A stretch of 64,000 bases of DNA from Candidatus Njordarchaeum guaymasense (GCA_030587605.1 JAUQYT010000111.1:1-64000), one strand, 5' to 3'. Positions 34,023 through 43,966 are shown, numbered from the stretch's first letter. Made by a program: numbers and translations. The notes: a model not told the origin generated them from the letters alone.

Positions 34023-36578
34023 TTGGTTCTTGGGTCGCTCAGGAAAAGTGGAGGTGGGGGAAAGGAGGATTTCCAGTCAGCCTTGAATAGTGTCATCAAT
34101 CGACTGGGTATCCGTGAGTTAAGTAGTATCCAGAAACTGGCTTTAGTTGAAGGCCTCATTGATGGGGCCAGCCTCACCGTTGTTGCTCCATCTGGGAGTG
34201 GAAAAACGCTCGTAGGTTTAATGGGAGTTCTCAAGCTGCTCGTTGATGGGGATGACAATAGGAAAGCTGTTTTGCTCGTTCCCTTGAAGGCGCTTGCCAC
34301 GCAGCAGTTCAACTATCTGAGACACGCATTGGGCATCAAGGGGATGAAAGTTGCGATCAATACAGGAGACTCCTCTCGTTCTATGAACAGAGGGGACCTC
34401 GCCACGCACCAAGTTCTGGTCATGACCTATGAGCGGTTTGACCAGCTCATCAGGTCAAAGGAGTGGTGGCTCAAGAGAATCAGACTGGCCGTAATCGACG
34501 AGATCAACTACTTGACAGACAAGAGCAGAGGACCCAGACTCGAGGGGACAATAGTGAGATTGAAGGAGAATTTACCTCACGCTCAACTCATAGCATTATG
34601 TCCTCCCACATGTAACGCTGGCGATATTGCTGATTGGCTGGGTTGTAAGCTCATAGTGGGAAACGAGCGACCAGTCCCGCTTCACTTGGATGTGGTTCCA
34701 ACCAATAACAAGGCTAGGTCAGCTGTCGAAATATCTCTAAAAACAATATCAGAAGGCGGAAGCGCCATTATTTTTACGTACAGCAGGTCGAAGTCTGAGC
34801 AAATTGCTTTTTCTCTTCTTGAAGCGATCCAGACAACCTTAACTGAAAAGGAACGAGCAAAAGCGAAAGGATTATCCACAATGCTAATGAGAACCGGCGA
34901 CGAGGCTCTTAGGGTCACTAAGAGACTTGCGTCATTGGTTAAAGGTGGACTCGCATTTCACCACGCTGGACTGAGCCTCGAGGACCGTAACATTGTCGAG
35001 GAAGGATTCAGAGAGGGCATCATAAAAGCAGTTGTGTGCACAACAACCCTCGGGACTGGCATCAACACTCCCGCAAGAACGGTTATCATTACGGACACGT
35101 CATACTTGGATGTCGAATCCCCTGCACTCTCTTCTCCACAACCGTTGCTGAAGAGGATAGAACCTGACAGACTGCACCAAATGCTCGGTCGAGCCGGTCG
35201 ACTAGGATACGACACAGTCGGATACGGAGTCATACTGGTCGGCAGCAGAACTGAGGAGGAATTTGTCAAGAAAACCTACTTTCAGGCAAACGGCGCGAAT
35301 TACAGGGGCAATGGGGCAGAACCCAGGTTTCCCATGATCGAATCTAGAATGAATAGTGACTCCGCAATGCTTGAACAACTTCTTATCAGAATCTACGAAT
35401 GCGGTGAATGCAGTGAAGAAGAATTACTAGATTTCCTATCGAAAACGTTCTGGTGGAAAGGCAAGACCGAGAAAGATGTCGACATTACTCCTTTGCTGAG
35501 ATCTGATTCATTTGATGGCGACCGAATACTAGACCTATTGTTGTCACTAAAGAAGTTGAAAGAGAGTTCTCATTTCAGCAAGCAGGGTGATGCCCGCTAT
35601 GGTGACACCGTTACCGGCATTAGCCGCAATGAAGAGGAACATGAATCTCTCCGCCCCATACGCCTACTGAATATTTCAAGACAGAGGGTCGAGGCAAGGG
35701 TTAAGGAAGATGCTGAAGGCGTATGGGTCACTTGCTCTTTCAGCTCCAAGAAAGGACCGAGATGTGACTGCGCCCAAATGCGGCTACAGAGAGGCGGAAA
35801 CGAGTGGAGTAATAGTACTATGTTATGCAACCATCTCGTCACTTTGGCTGACCATCTGCTCTCAACACGCTCAACCAGAGTTTACGCTGAGGAAATCATT
35901 GTCCGTTCGCTTTCAGGATCACTACCACTAGATCGCCTTCTTAACAACGGGTTAATTACGATTGTTGATGACAAGTATAGGTCCACTGAACTTGGTCACA
36001 TCGCTGCAACCTTGTACTTGCACCCACTGACCGTCCTCTTCATTAAGAATACTTTCGGGAAACTCCATACAGATGACGAGCTTGACTTGGAGTCGACGAT
36101 CAACATGGCTCTGAGGGCTCTCATAATCGAGGGGGGAGAGAAAGCGTCGCTGTTTAACCACGAAACCGTTGCAGGAGCCATAATGGAGTGGATCAACGAA
36201 GAAAGCGAAGAAGATATTCTCCGATCTAGGGCGATAGCTCCTGGAGACTTACATGAACTTAGAGAAGAACTAGGCAGAATAGCATATGCCGCCTCCCACG
36301 TTTCAGCGCTGCTGGGACTCATAAAGCTCTCCAAGAATCTCTCAACAATAAGTAGGAGAATACGCTACGGGGTCAAGGAAGACCTGATTCCTCTGCTAGA
36401 GCTGTCAATACCTTCAATCGGGCGCAAACTGGCTAGGAAACTCTACGACCTAGGATACACAAACACGGATGAACTTGTGAGAGCCACATCCGAGGAACTC
36501 ACAGAAGTTGTTCAGTTACCAGAAAACACGGTAACAATGATCAAAGAGTACATTGAGAAAGTCGCGACCAGCAAGTGA
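34023..36578 (+). CDS. Ski2/Hel308-like superfamily 2 helicase with SWIM finger
   Basis: 851 residues. Motif I APSGSGKTLVG (~57-67), motif Ia LVPLKALA, motif II VIDEINYL (~157-164; DEIN rather than DEVH/DEIH), motif III position reads ALCPPT instead of a SAT triplet, motif V VVCTTTLGTGINTPART (~337-353), motif VI QMLGRAGRLG (~388-397). A SWIM-type zinc finger CDC...CNH (~580-600) interrupts the C-terminal half, and a tandem helix-hairpin-helix ends the protein (~785-845). TTG start. Likely a DNA repair or RNA-processing helicase. The altered motifs II and III set it apart from ordinary Hel308. Confidence 0.85.
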   Translation: MVLGSLRKSGGGGKEDFQSALNSVINRLGIRELSSIQKLALVEGLIDGASLTVVAPSGSGKTLVGLMGVLKLLVDGDDNRKAVLLVPLKALATQQFNYLRHALGIKGMKVAINTGDSSRSMNRGDLATHQVLVMTYERFDQLIRSKEWWLKRIRLAVIDEINYLTDKSRGPRLEGTIVRLKENLPHAQLIALCPPTCNAGDIADWLGCKLIVGNERPVPLHLDVVPTNNKARSAVEISLKTISEGGSAIIFTYSRSKSEQIAFSLLEAIQTTLTEKERAKAKGLSTMLMRTGDEALRVTKRLASLVKGGLAFHHAGLSLEDRNIVEEGFREGIIKAVVCTTTLGTGINTPARTVIITDTSYLDVESPALSSPQPLLKRIEPDRLHQMLGRAGRLGYDTVGYGVILVGSRTEEEFVKKTYFQANGANYRGNGAEPRFPMIESRMNSDSAMLEQLLIRIYECGECSEEELLDFLSKTFWWKGKTEKDVDITPLLRSDSFDGDRILDLLLSLKKLKESSHFSKQGDARYGDTVTGISRNEEEHESLRPIRLLNISRQRVEARVKEDAEGVWVTCSFSSKKGPRCDCAQMRLQRGGNEWSNSTMLCNHLVTLADHLLSTRSTRVYAEEIIVRSLSGSLPLDRLLNNGLITIVDDKYRSTELGHIAATLYLHPLTVLFIKNTFGKLHTDDELDLESTINMALRALIIEGGEKASLFNHETVAGAIMEWINEESEEDILRSRAIAPGDLHELREELGRIAYAASHVSALLGLIKLSKNLSTISRRIRYGVKEDLIPLLELSIPSIGRKLARKLYDLGYTNTDELVRATSEELTEVVQLPENTVTMIKEYIEKVATSK

Positions 36579-36637
36579 CCAGTTCCACGATTACAGGATG
36601 TACACGGGGCAACTTCTGACTTTAGTCAAGGGGAGTG

Positions 36638-37114
36638 TCAAAGGAATCTGATCCAGCCTTTTCTTGGATGATAAGCTTGTCCGCCGCTCACGAGTTCTCC
36701 AATTAGCCTGTCTGCATACTCCCTTGGTATACCAGCCTTTTCACATTCTAGAAGAAGCTCCGTAACTTCTGTGTCCCTGTTCCTGTACCTAGTCAACACA
36801 TCTTCTTGGAAGGTTCTCAATAGACCCTTCCTCCTTTCTTTACTGGTTTCACTTTTCCTCAGACTTTCCTCGGTTAATCGAACTTCTGGCGAACTATTAA
36901 GGCTGCTTGAGTTACCGGGACCTGCCTTCATATTAAGGTCATTGATAAGCTTTCGAGTTTCCTCAAATCCTTCAACCCTTCTCGCATGAAAGTGATCTAT
37001 CTTTATGGTCTTCCCGCACTTGACGCATAAACGGGTCTTCTGCCTCTCAAAAGCAAGACTATAGAACCCACAGTCTGGGCACCTAAATACGACGTAGATC
37101 TTCTTGTGACTCAT
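36638..37114 (-). CDS. Zinc-ribbon and winged-helix small protein
   Basis: 158 residues. N-terminal zinc ribbon FRCPDCGFYSLA...LCVKCGKT (~10-36), a middle Ser/Glu/Lys-rich linker, and a C-terminal segment (~105-158) that looks like the MCM C-terminal winged helix (EDVLTRYRNRDTEVTELLLECE... AYHPRKGWIRFL). Possibly a DNA-binding accessory factor. It is convergent with the helicase gene, leaving 59 bases between stops. Confidence 0.65.
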   Translation of the reverse strand: MSHKKIYVVFRCPDCGFYSLAFERQKTRLCVKCGKTIKIDHFHARRVEGFEETRKLINDLNMKAGPGNSSSLNSSPEVRLTEESLRKSETSKERRKGLLRTFQEDVLTRYRNRDTEVTELLLECEKAGIPREYADRLIGELVSGGQAYHPRKGWIRFL

Positions 37115-37347
37115 GGTTCAGGACCACGCAGAGTTCTCATGGTCGACGGAGACAGGCGATTAGAAAAATTCGCCCATTGCATGATAAGTATGAGCATAGG
37201 AGACTAGTTCCGTCACTTTTGGATCATTGGCTTCCCTATTTAAAAGCCCTACTCTCCAGAAACAGACAACTTAGAACGAGCAAGGATCATTGTTGACCCA
37301 ACAGGTTTCCACAAGAGAATTGTTGAGCTCTTTATGTCTCCCTTATT

Positions 37348-39684
37348 TCATTTCTTGTCCTTTTTCTTCTCTTGCCCACTCTTTGTCCCCATTAAAGTCC
37401 TAACCATTTCTCGGATTTCCTCGACATTCACTCTTTCTTCGCCTCCACGAGTCCCTACGCTTGTTACTGATGAGAGTTCCTTGGATAGTCTATTCAGCTT
37501 ATCCGCAGCCACCATCGCTCCAGTTCTAAGAGGTAGGTCGATTGCAGCTGGCGGTAGCCCCCTTCTCTCCACTCTACTTCCTCCCTCCATGAAGCTTACC
37601 AGTTTCTTGGCTGTATACCCCGTTGACGTTGGATTCTTATCTTCTACCACGTCAAGTGACTCCTTGATGACCCTTACGAGGTTATTTCTCGCTTCCTCCA
37701 AGTTACCTAAGATCAGTTCTTTGAATCCCCTGATTAGCCAGACTTCTCTCCACCTTGCCTTGGCCTGAACCATTTCCTTCTCTGCCCGTTCAATTATTCT
37801 CTTGGCACTCGCTTTATCCCCTGTCTTGAAAGCAATCTGAGCTTGAAGTAATTTCTTTGTTGCATTGCATATCATTGAGAACTTGAGAGATTCACGTTTG
37901 AATGCTGTTTCCGTTTCACTAGACTTCTTGAATAGTTGGGCAGCCTTGTTTAGAGCGTTCCTCGCTTTTCTGTCATCTTCGATCAACATGTATACTGTTG
38001 CTAACTTGAAAAGTTCCTCACCAGCAAACTGCAGATATCTATTATTCACATATACAATGGCAGATTCATTCAAGCGGTCGATTGCCTTGTTTAGTTCCTT
38101 TCGATCCCCGGTGTAGCCATACTTCACGAGGTGGATCTCTGCAGCCACGGAATGCGTCCTGAGAAGCTCTGGATCTTTGGTTCCCGCAAGTAGTTCGCGA
38201 GCCCTATCAGTGACGCTACTAGCCTGCTCCAATGTTTTCAGGTTGTGACTTAGAACTCCTTTTACCATAAGAACCTCCGCGAGATTCGGGAGCATCTGTC
38301 TGATACTCTCTCTGTTTGGAAGGGCCTCGGCTGCCTGATAGGCTTTGAAGGCGTTCTGTTCAGCTTTTTCTATCAACTCTTCCTGATCTCTGGAAGTGAC
38401 TCTCAGCAACTTCAGGTAGTATCGCGACAGATTTAGATACCCAAAAGGAAAGACTTGTGGATCATGTACCCTCGGTTCTAGTTCCTCCAAGCCTTTGCTG
38501 AGGCTTTCTAACTCAACTACGACATCACGCGTGAGAGTCACTGGGCTTATGTCAGCTAACTCCTGCATGCAGACCAGCTTAACTACGATTGCAAAGAAGC
38601 GGACAGTTGCTTGGCTTGGGCTACTTGAGAGAGTGATTACCTCATCCATCTCTGTTGATGCTTTTTCGAGCAACTCGTTGAGTTTTACTACGTTGGGTTC
38701 AAACAAGGACAATTCAACTAGTGTGGAACCAGCATTATAGAGGTGTAACGGTAACTCTTCGCCAACGCCCCTAACGATTGAAGCTGCCTTCAAGTGCATC
38801 TCTCTCGCTGACTCGTACAGGCGTCTCCTCTGAGTAATCTTTGGCTCATGTTGAGCCTGAAGCTTCATTGCAATTGCGGTATTTGTGTACGAGCCAGCCA
38901 GCTTTGCAGGGTCTCCGAAAACTTCAGCAGCCTTGGACAACATCTCAGCATGGCGTCTAACCTGCCTGAGAAGATTACCAGCTCCCCTATCCTTTGGGCT
39001 CAACATGAGAAGCCTTCTGAAGTCGATTAGGAATCGCAGTCTGAACCCTGAGAAAAGAGCATCATAATCATTCACTTTATCCAGAAATCTGATTGTCGAC
39101 AGCGTCTTTTTCCTAGCTTCTCCAAGAAGTTCCGATCTCCTCGCAACAGAAGTTCCAAGAGCCCGCAAGTATATTACCCGAGCCTGCGCCAACCTTGCTC
39201 TGTTCAACCAGATTGGAGATCCTTCAAAGCACTTCACCGCATCACTGAGCAACTCGTCTTGCTCGGTTATGTTTGCTATGGCAGAAACAGAATCACGCTC
39301 ATACTCAACTATTGAGTCTAACCCCCGCTGCACTACAAACATCGTGAAACCTTGGAGAAGTTTCCCGCTAGAATCAGCTTGGGGAAGAGCCTGTCTCAGC
39401 GATTCAATGCAAGATCGAATTATCTTTGTAGCATCGTCTCTTGGAAGATAGTAAAAGCAATTTGACAAAATCAGAAGGTCATGTAGAAAGCAGCTGTCGC
39501 TTCTAAGCGCTTCCTCACCATATTTGCGTTTCTCATCGACGGTGAGGAAAGGAGACAACTCGTAGAACACGCGAGCAAAGTCAATTGATCCGTTGTCAAC
39601 CAGAGTTAGCGCTAGTCGCAACAGCTTTATCCTGTCCTCGTGCTTCAACAAGTAACCAATGCCAACAAGAAAATCAGTGTACAA
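37348..39684 (-). CDS. Large all-helical TPR-like repeat protein
   Basis: 778 residues with almost continuous amphipathic helix pairs (for example EELFKLATVYMLIEDDRKARNALNKAAQLF), i.e. TPR or HAT-like superhelix, no signal peptide, no membrane helix, Lys-rich C-terminus. No catalytic domain (CHAT, NACHT) seen. ATG start 39684. Head-to-head with the PAC2 gene across 300 bases. Confidence 0.65.
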   Translation of the reverse strand: MYTDFLVGIGYLLKHEDRIKLLRLALTLVDNGSIDFARVFYELSPFLTVDEKRKYGEEALRSDSCFLHDLLILSNCFYYLPRDDATKIIRSCIESLRQALPQADSSGKLLQGFTMFVVQRGLDSIVEYERDSVSAIANITEQDELLSDAVKCFEGSPIWLNRARLAQARVIYLRALGTSVARRSELLGEARKKTLSTIRFLDKVNDYDALFSGFRLRFLIDFRRLLMLSPKDRGAGNLLRQVRRHAEMLSKAAEVFGDPAKLAGSYTNTAIAMKLQAQHEPKITQRRRLYESAREMHLKAASIVRGVGEELPLHLYNAGSTLVELSLFEPNVVKLNELLEKASTEMDEVITLSSSPSQATVRFFAIVVKLVCMQELADISPVTLTRDVVVELESLSKGLEELEPRVHDPQVFPFGYLNLSRYYLKLLRVTSRDQEELIEKAEQNAFKAYQAAEALPNRESIRQMLPNLAEVLMVKGVLSHNLKTLEQASSVTDRARELLAGTKDPELLRTHSVAAEIHLVKYGYTGDRKELNKAIDRLNESAIVYVNNRYLQFAGEELFKLATVYMLIEDDRKARNALNKAAQLFKKSSETETAFKRESLKFSMICNATKKLLQAQIAFKTGDKASAKRIIERAEKEMVQAKARWREVWLIRGFKELILGNLEEARNNLVRVIKESLDVVEDKNPTSTGYTAKKLVSFMEGGSRVERRGLPPAAIDLPLRTGAMVAADKLNRLSKELSSVTSVGTRGGEERVNVEEIREMVRTLMGTKSGQEKKKDKK

Positions 39685-39986
39685 CCACTAATCACCTAAC
39701 TCGACAGTCCTGCAGGCAACGGCCAGAGACAAGACCACATTTCCAAACGGAACCACTGCTGCAAAGTGGTGAGAAGATTAGAGTCGCTTACCCTCTTTCC
39801 TAAATACGCATCAAAGATATATATCAACTAACCTTTTGACAGATGCTCAAAGACGAACAAAAGCAATGCTGACGGTAGTCCATTTTGCTTTGGGCACACA
39901 AAATGTTTTAAATACCGTTCTCTTCTCTATATGCTCAACATTGTGAAACTGAGTGACTGAAATGCTAGGAGGGTGAGAAGCTAGAC
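39685..39986. other. Divergent intergenic region
   Basis: About 300 bases between the helical-repeat gene and the PAC2 gene. It holds the plus-strand TATA element GTTTTAAATACC at 39905-39916 and a GGAGGGTGAG site at 39969-39978. Nothing else supported. Confidence 0.45.
39905..39916 (+). promoter_or_regulatory. TATA box of PAC2-Hsp20 operon
   Basis: GTTTTAAATACC is a good archaeal box A; transcription start would be near 39935 with a ~50-base leader to the TTG at 39987. Confidence 0.5.
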
Positions 39987-40748
39987 TTGTCGCACCAGCC
40001 GAAGCAACCGATCAACATAGTTGAAGAGACTCAGGCTCCTAAGACCAACCAATTTGTCGTAATAGGTTTGCCTGACACGGGCCTAGTAGGCATTATCGCT
40101 GCAGGTCACCTGATTGAGTTCCTCAAAATGAAAGAGATTGGATACATTGACTCAGATCATTTTCCGCCAATTGTAGTCCTGCATAATGGGCAGGTCAAGA
40201 ATCCTCTTCGGATATACTCGGGTGATGGGATCACCCTTGTTGTCAGCGAAGTCCCAATGCCGCCAAGACTCGTAAACGAATTCGGCAAGGCAATTGTCGA
40301 GTGGGTTCAACAGAAGAACGCAAAGCTCATCCTAACCCTTGGTGGCATCCCCGTACCGAACAGAGTCAACATAGAGACTCCAGAGGTCTTCGCCGTTGGA
40401 ATAGGAGAAAAAGCAGGAGACATCATAAAGAAAGCCGGAGTAAAGCCTCTCGAAGAGGGGATGATGGCGGGACCATACGCGTCCATACTCTGGCAATGCA
40501 AGAAAAGGAACGTTCCAATAGTGTCTCTTCTGGCGCAGTCATTCGCAGAGTACCCCGACCCAGGAGCTGCCGCCGCAGTCCTAGAAACACTCTCCAAAGT
40601 AATCGACAAGAAGATAGAAGTAAAGGACCTAGCTGAGAAAGCAGAAGAGATCAGAGTCAAGACAAGGGACCTAATGAAGCAAACAGGCAAAAACATGCAA
40701 GAAATGGGCAAGGCTAGAGAGTACGAAATACCCCCGTTGTACGCCTGA
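39987..40748 (+). CDS. PAC2-family protein (proteasome assembly chaperone-like)
   Basis: 253 residues with the PAC2 core: VVIGLPDTGLVGIIAAGHLI (~25-44), LILTLGGIPVPN (~110-121), AVGIGEKAGDIIKKAGVKPLEEGMMAGPYASIL (~133-165). A charged coiled-coil tail (~205-245) follows. Eukaryotic PAC2 helps assemble the 20S proteasome; archaeal homologues bind the proteasome or related ATPases. TTG start with GGAGGGTGAG upstream. It is followed 30 bases later by an Hsp20 gene, a protein-quality-control pairing. No proteasome subunit is in the window. Confidence 0.85.
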   Translation: MSHQPKQPINIVEETQAPKTNQFVVIGLPDTGLVGIIAAGHLIEFLKMKEIGYIDSDHFPPIVVLHNGQVKNPLRIYSGDGITLVVSEVPMPPRLVNEFGKAIVEWVQQKNAKLILTLGGIPVPNRVNIETPEVFAVGIGEKAGDIIKKAGVKPLEEGMMAGPYASILWQCKKRNVPIVSLLAQSFAEYPDPGAAAAVLETLSKVIDKKIEVKDLAEKAEEIRVKTRDLMKQTGKNMQEMGKAREYEIPPLYA

Positions 40749-40778
40749 AGCACTCGATGAACGAGGTGAAGAGAAAGC

Positions 40779-41240
40779 ATGTCTTCTGGCGAAGAAAAGA
40801 AGAAGCCTAGAGAGTGGTTCTCGAAGAAGTTTGACGAAATAGAAGAGCGCTTCGACGAAATGTTTGGGTCAATCTTCGAAGCATTCGGATTAGAGAAACC
40901 ATCATGGGATGCCGACCGGCAATGCCTCACACCCCTAAGTGACGTAACGGAAACCGAAGACAAACTGATCGTTACAGTGGATCTTCCATACGTCGACAAG
41001 GAAGACGTGAAGCTCCACGCGACGGAGGATGCGCTTGAGGTTGAAGCCAAGACTAGGCAAGGCATATGCTTCGACAGATGGGGGACTGTGCAAAGATGCC
41101 TAGAGTTCAACTGCTTCAGGAAGAAAATCCGGTTACCCGAAAAAGTGAAGCCAAATGAAGCAAAGGCAACCTTCAAGTCAGGGATACTAGAGGTTGAGCT
41201 AGCAAAACGAATTGAAAGAACAAAGATCAACATCGAATGA
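40779..41240 (+). CDS. Hsp20/alpha-crystallin-type small heat-shock protein
   Basis: 153 residues. N-terminal charged helix, then an alpha-crystallin domain (~50-150): LIVTVDLPYVDKEDVKLHA, ALEVEAKT, FRKKIRLPEKVKPNEAKATFKSGILEVEL with the conserved GILEV. The middle contains CFDRWGTVQRCLEFNCF with three cysteines, unusual for the family. No C-terminal IXI tail; it ends TKINIE. ATG start, coupled to the PAC2 gene. Confidence 0.88.
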   Translation: MSSGEEKKKPREWFSKKFDEIEERFDEMFGSIFEAFGLEKPSWDADRQCLTPLSDVTETEDKLIVTVDLPYVDKEDVKLHATEDALEVEAKTRQGICFDRWGTVQRCLEFNCFRKKIRLPEKVKPNEAKATFKSGILEVELAKRIERTKINIE

Positions 41241-41410
41241 GCTAAGAATAAAGAACCTTCATTCACCACCGTCAGTCAAGCGAATGTCCAGTTCCAAAAA
41301 CATGTCCACCAGATCCATCCGAGCGACTCAGAGTCGGCGACCAAAATCATTTTAAGGTATACTTAACAAGTGATAATCTGTAACCCATCTTGAGGAGGCG
41401 TGCGCCCGGT

Positions 41411-41923
41411 ATGAGTCCATCTTCTGAAGGAACTTCAATTCTGGAGGACGCTCTCAGTCTAATCACGGAATATGAGGAGAAGTTCAAGGATCTCCATGAG
41501 AAACTCGGAAAAGCACTAGAGGCTGTCAAGGAAACCGAGGAAAGCAAGGGAGAGGAAATAAGAAAGCTAAGAGAATCGAATGCCGCGATGTCATCCAAGC
41601 TCAAAGACATCGAAACCCAAATGTCGAAGCTCTCCAAAACCTACCAGGAACTGGCGGGGAAACAAGTCGAAGCGCTTGATGTCCGTGAGCTTCTGGCAAT
41701 CTACGTAACCTTGCTGGAGCAGGTCTTTGAGGGGAGACCCCACGCGAAGATCCTTTGGCTTCTTCATGGTAAGAAGGCAACCATGACGAGAGCCGAAATC
41801 AACAATGCCTCGGGTGTCCAGCCTGCCATCGTCCTGAAGAGCATACACGACCTCGCAAATGCCAACCTAATCAACTACAACGAGGACACACAGGAACTGG
41901 GTGTCAAACGAAGACTATACTGA
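41411..41923 (+). CDS. Coiled-coil and winged-helix protein
   Basis: 170 residues from ATG 41411, which has GGAGG at 41394-41398 and a TATA-like TTTTAAGG at 41350-41357; an upstream in-frame TTG at 41390 would overlap that ribosome site. A long coiled coil (~15-85) leads to a wHTH (~110-165: ILWLLHGKKATMTRAEINNASGVQ...). Possibly a dimeric transcription regulator. Monocistronic. Confidence 0.7.
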   Translation: MSPSSEGTSILEDALSLITEYEEKFKDLHEKLGKALEAVKETEESKGEEIRKLRESNAAMSSKLKDIETQMSKLSKTYQELAGKQVEALDVRELLAIYVTLLEQVFEGRPHAKILWLLHGKKATMTRAEINNASGVQPAIVLKSIHDLANANLINYNEDTQELGVKRRLY

Positions 41924-42050
41924 ACTGACGAAAGTCTCTTCATAGCAGTATTCTGGCGTTGCGAAGCGTTCTTCTCTGCTCAACCAAACCGATTTATTAA
42001 ATGACCCTCTACTTTTTCTATCCGCTTAGACCTAGTTTCTCATTAGTAAG

Positions 42051-42060
42051 CATTATATAC
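42051..42060 (+). promoter_or_regulatory. TATA box of MBL-fold gene
   Basis: CATTATATAC sits inside the longest open frame (starting 42001). Its predicted start near 42085 supports the ATG at 42106 as the true start of the next gene. Confidence 0.5.
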
Positions 42061-42105
42061 TCACTTGGAGTAAGGTCTAAGAAATCTTGTGTTGAGGTTC
42101 CCCCG

Positions 42106-43050
42106 ATGCAGGTCCACGAGCCGATAGACAAAATCGAATTGAACTTACCGTTCGCAGAAACGCCTATACTGAATGTCTACGTGATTAAAGGCAGATCTGC
42201 CTCGGTCGTCATCGACACTGGAATGGATGATGCCAAGTCCAATCTAACCCTAATGAAAGGAATTGATGAGATAGGCATACCCAAGAAGAAAGTGTCGACG
42301 ATAATTAACACCCACGAACACATAGAACATTTCTCAGGCAACCACCGACTAGTTAATGCGACGGGCGCCAAGATAATTGCCCACAGAATTGCAAAGGAAC
42401 TAATCCAAGACCCGACGAAACAAATCCCAAGTGAGAGGGTTCTAAGAAGCCTACCCAAAGAAGCCGCAGAAATGATGCGGCGATGGACTTCATTCTTCAA
42501 GTACATCAAGCCAGCCAAAGTGAGCAAGACAGTCGAAGAAGGCGACGTAATTGAACCCGTCGAAGACATGCAGCTAAAAATAATACATACTCCAGGGCAT
42601 GCCGACGGACACATATGTCTCTACGACAAGGATAGGAGGATCCTCTTCTCAGGCGACCAAGTGCTAGGCGAAGGGACACCTTGGGTAGGCAAGTCCCCCT
42701 TCGGCGCTGGTGGCGACATGGCTGACTACATAGATTCTCTCAAGAAATTGCGAGAACTCAAACTGGACGTCATACTGCCAGGACACGGACCAATCATCAC
42801 AGAACCCTACAGGAGAATCGATGAGACAATAGATAGAAAACTCAAACGGGAAGAAGCGATAGTCAATTCGCTGGAAGAAGCAGACGAGAAGGACCTACTG
42901 ACCATAACAAGGGAAGTCTACAACTCCACGCCGGAAGAAGTCTACTACTACTCCTCATGCGTACTAGCGTATCTCAGCAAACTGAGGAAAGAAGGGAAAG
43001 TAGACTACACAGCAAAAGGGCTTAACATAGTATGCAGACTCAGAAGATAG
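42106..43050 (+). CDS. MBL-fold metallo-hydrolase (glyoxalase II-like)
   Basis: 314 residues. Metal site NTHEHIEHFSG (~67-77), i.e. HxHxEH in place of HxHxDH, TPGHADGHICLYD (~163-175), ILFSGDQVLG (~180-189), LPGHGP (~225-230). Residues ~235-314 form a helical/wHTH-like C-terminal domain. Substrate unknown; glyoxalase II, lactamase-like or nuclease roles fit the fold. Start chosen at ATG 42106 because of the TATA box at 42051 and the GAGGT at ~42094. Confidence 0.82.
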   Translation: MQVHEPIDKIELNLPFAETPILNVYVIKGRSASVVIDTGMDDAKSNLTLMKGIDEIGIPKKKVSTIINTHEHIEHFSGNHRLVNATGAKIIAHRIAKELIQDPTKQIPSERVLRSLPKEAAEMMRRWTSFFKYIKPAKVSKTVEEGDVIEPVEDMQLKIIHTPGHADGHICLYDKDRRILFSGDQVLGEGTPWVGKSPFGAGGDMADYIDSLKKLRELKLDVILPGHGPIITEPYRRIDETIDRKLKREEAIVNSLEEADEKDLLTITREVYNSTPEEVYYYSSCVLAYLSKLRKEGKVDYTAKGLNIVCRLRR

Positions 43051-43132
43051 GAACCTGAAGAGAAACCGCGTTGAAGACATCGGGAAAACACTAGTTCTGA
43101 GTAGCCTCATCGAATGCACCTTTGGTGGTACC

Positions 43133-43966
43133 TTGAGTAGCAAGACTTGGAAGACAGCAGAAATAATCTTCACGGGAAACGAACTCCTAAATGGAAATGT
43201 TTTGAACACGAATTCAGAGTGGATAGCTAAGGTACTAACTTCCTTGGGTGTTCAAGTCAAGAGGATGGCAGTAATCGAAGATAACATCAAGGTCATCTCA
43301 GATGTGCTCCAGGAATCGCTCGGCCGAAACCCCGACTACATTATCATATCCGGCGGGCTTGGACCGACGTATGACGACGTAACTCTTGAAGGCGTAGCCA
43401 AGGCTCTCAGAAAGAACCTTGAAGTGAACCCTGTGGCGCTGAAAATGATCCAAGAACGATACATACTCGCGCAGAAAGCTGGAATACTTAGGATCAAAGA
43501 CGTCGAAAAATCCATGGAGAAGATGGCTAAGCTACCAGCAGGTTCGGAGCCTCTCCCAAACCCGGTCGGAGCCGCACCAGGGATAATGATCAAACAGGGA
43601 AATACTACGATCTTCTCGGTTCCAGGTGTGCCAGTAGAGATGAAAGCGATCCTAACTCACAGCATAGTTCCTCTCATCAAGGCTACTGTGGGAAACGCTT
43701 TCCACCTTGAGAGAGTACTCCTCGTGACTGGTGTGGCCGAGGCTCGGCTCGGACCAGTAGTAGTCGACGCAATGACAAAGGTGGGCAACACATGGATAAA
43801 GAGTTGTGTACTGGGTCAAGGGCGGTCAGAGATATGCATCTCCACCACGGCCGAAAGCGAACAAGAAGCCAATAGAAGGATCAATCAGGCTTCGAACATG
43901 ATTAGGGAGGGCGCGCTGAAAGCAGGTGGGAAAGTAACAGAGGAAGAGAAGAAATCACTCGAATGA
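43133..43966 (+). CDS. CinA N-terminal/MoaB-like domain protein
   Basis: 277 residues. MoCF-type domain: EIIFTGNELLNGNVLNTNSEW (~10-30), DYIIISGGLGPTYDDVTLEG (~66-85), NPVGAAPGIMI (~142-152). It corresponds to the N-terminal COG1058 part of CinA (ADP-ribose pyrophosphatase or molybdopterin-binding in different members) without the C-terminal NMN deamidase domain. TTG start. Follows the MBL gene by 82 bases on the same strand. Confidence 0.83.
   Translation: MSSKTWKTAEIIFTGNELLNGNVLNTNSEWIAKVLTSLGVQVKRMAVIEDNIKVISDVLQESLGRNPDYIIISGGLGPTYDDVTLEGVAKALRKNLEVNPVALKMIQERYILAQKAGILRIKDVEKSMEKMAKLPAGSEPLPNPVGAAPGIMIKQGNTTIFSVPGVPVEMKAILTHSIVPLIKATVGNAFHLERVLLVTGVAEARLGPVVVDAMTKVGNTWIKSCVLGQGRSEICISTTAESEQEANRRINQASNMIREGALKAGGKVTEEEKKSLE

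Noticed and set aside
40307..41269. Long antisense open frame of 320 codons over the PAC2 and Hsp20 genes
   Set aside because: Ser-rich shadow of two genes with clear family motifs on the plus strand.
42001..42105. N-terminal extension of the MBL-fold gene
   Set aside because: The TATA box CATTATATAC lies inside it, and the family's N-terminus starts at the ATG at 42106.
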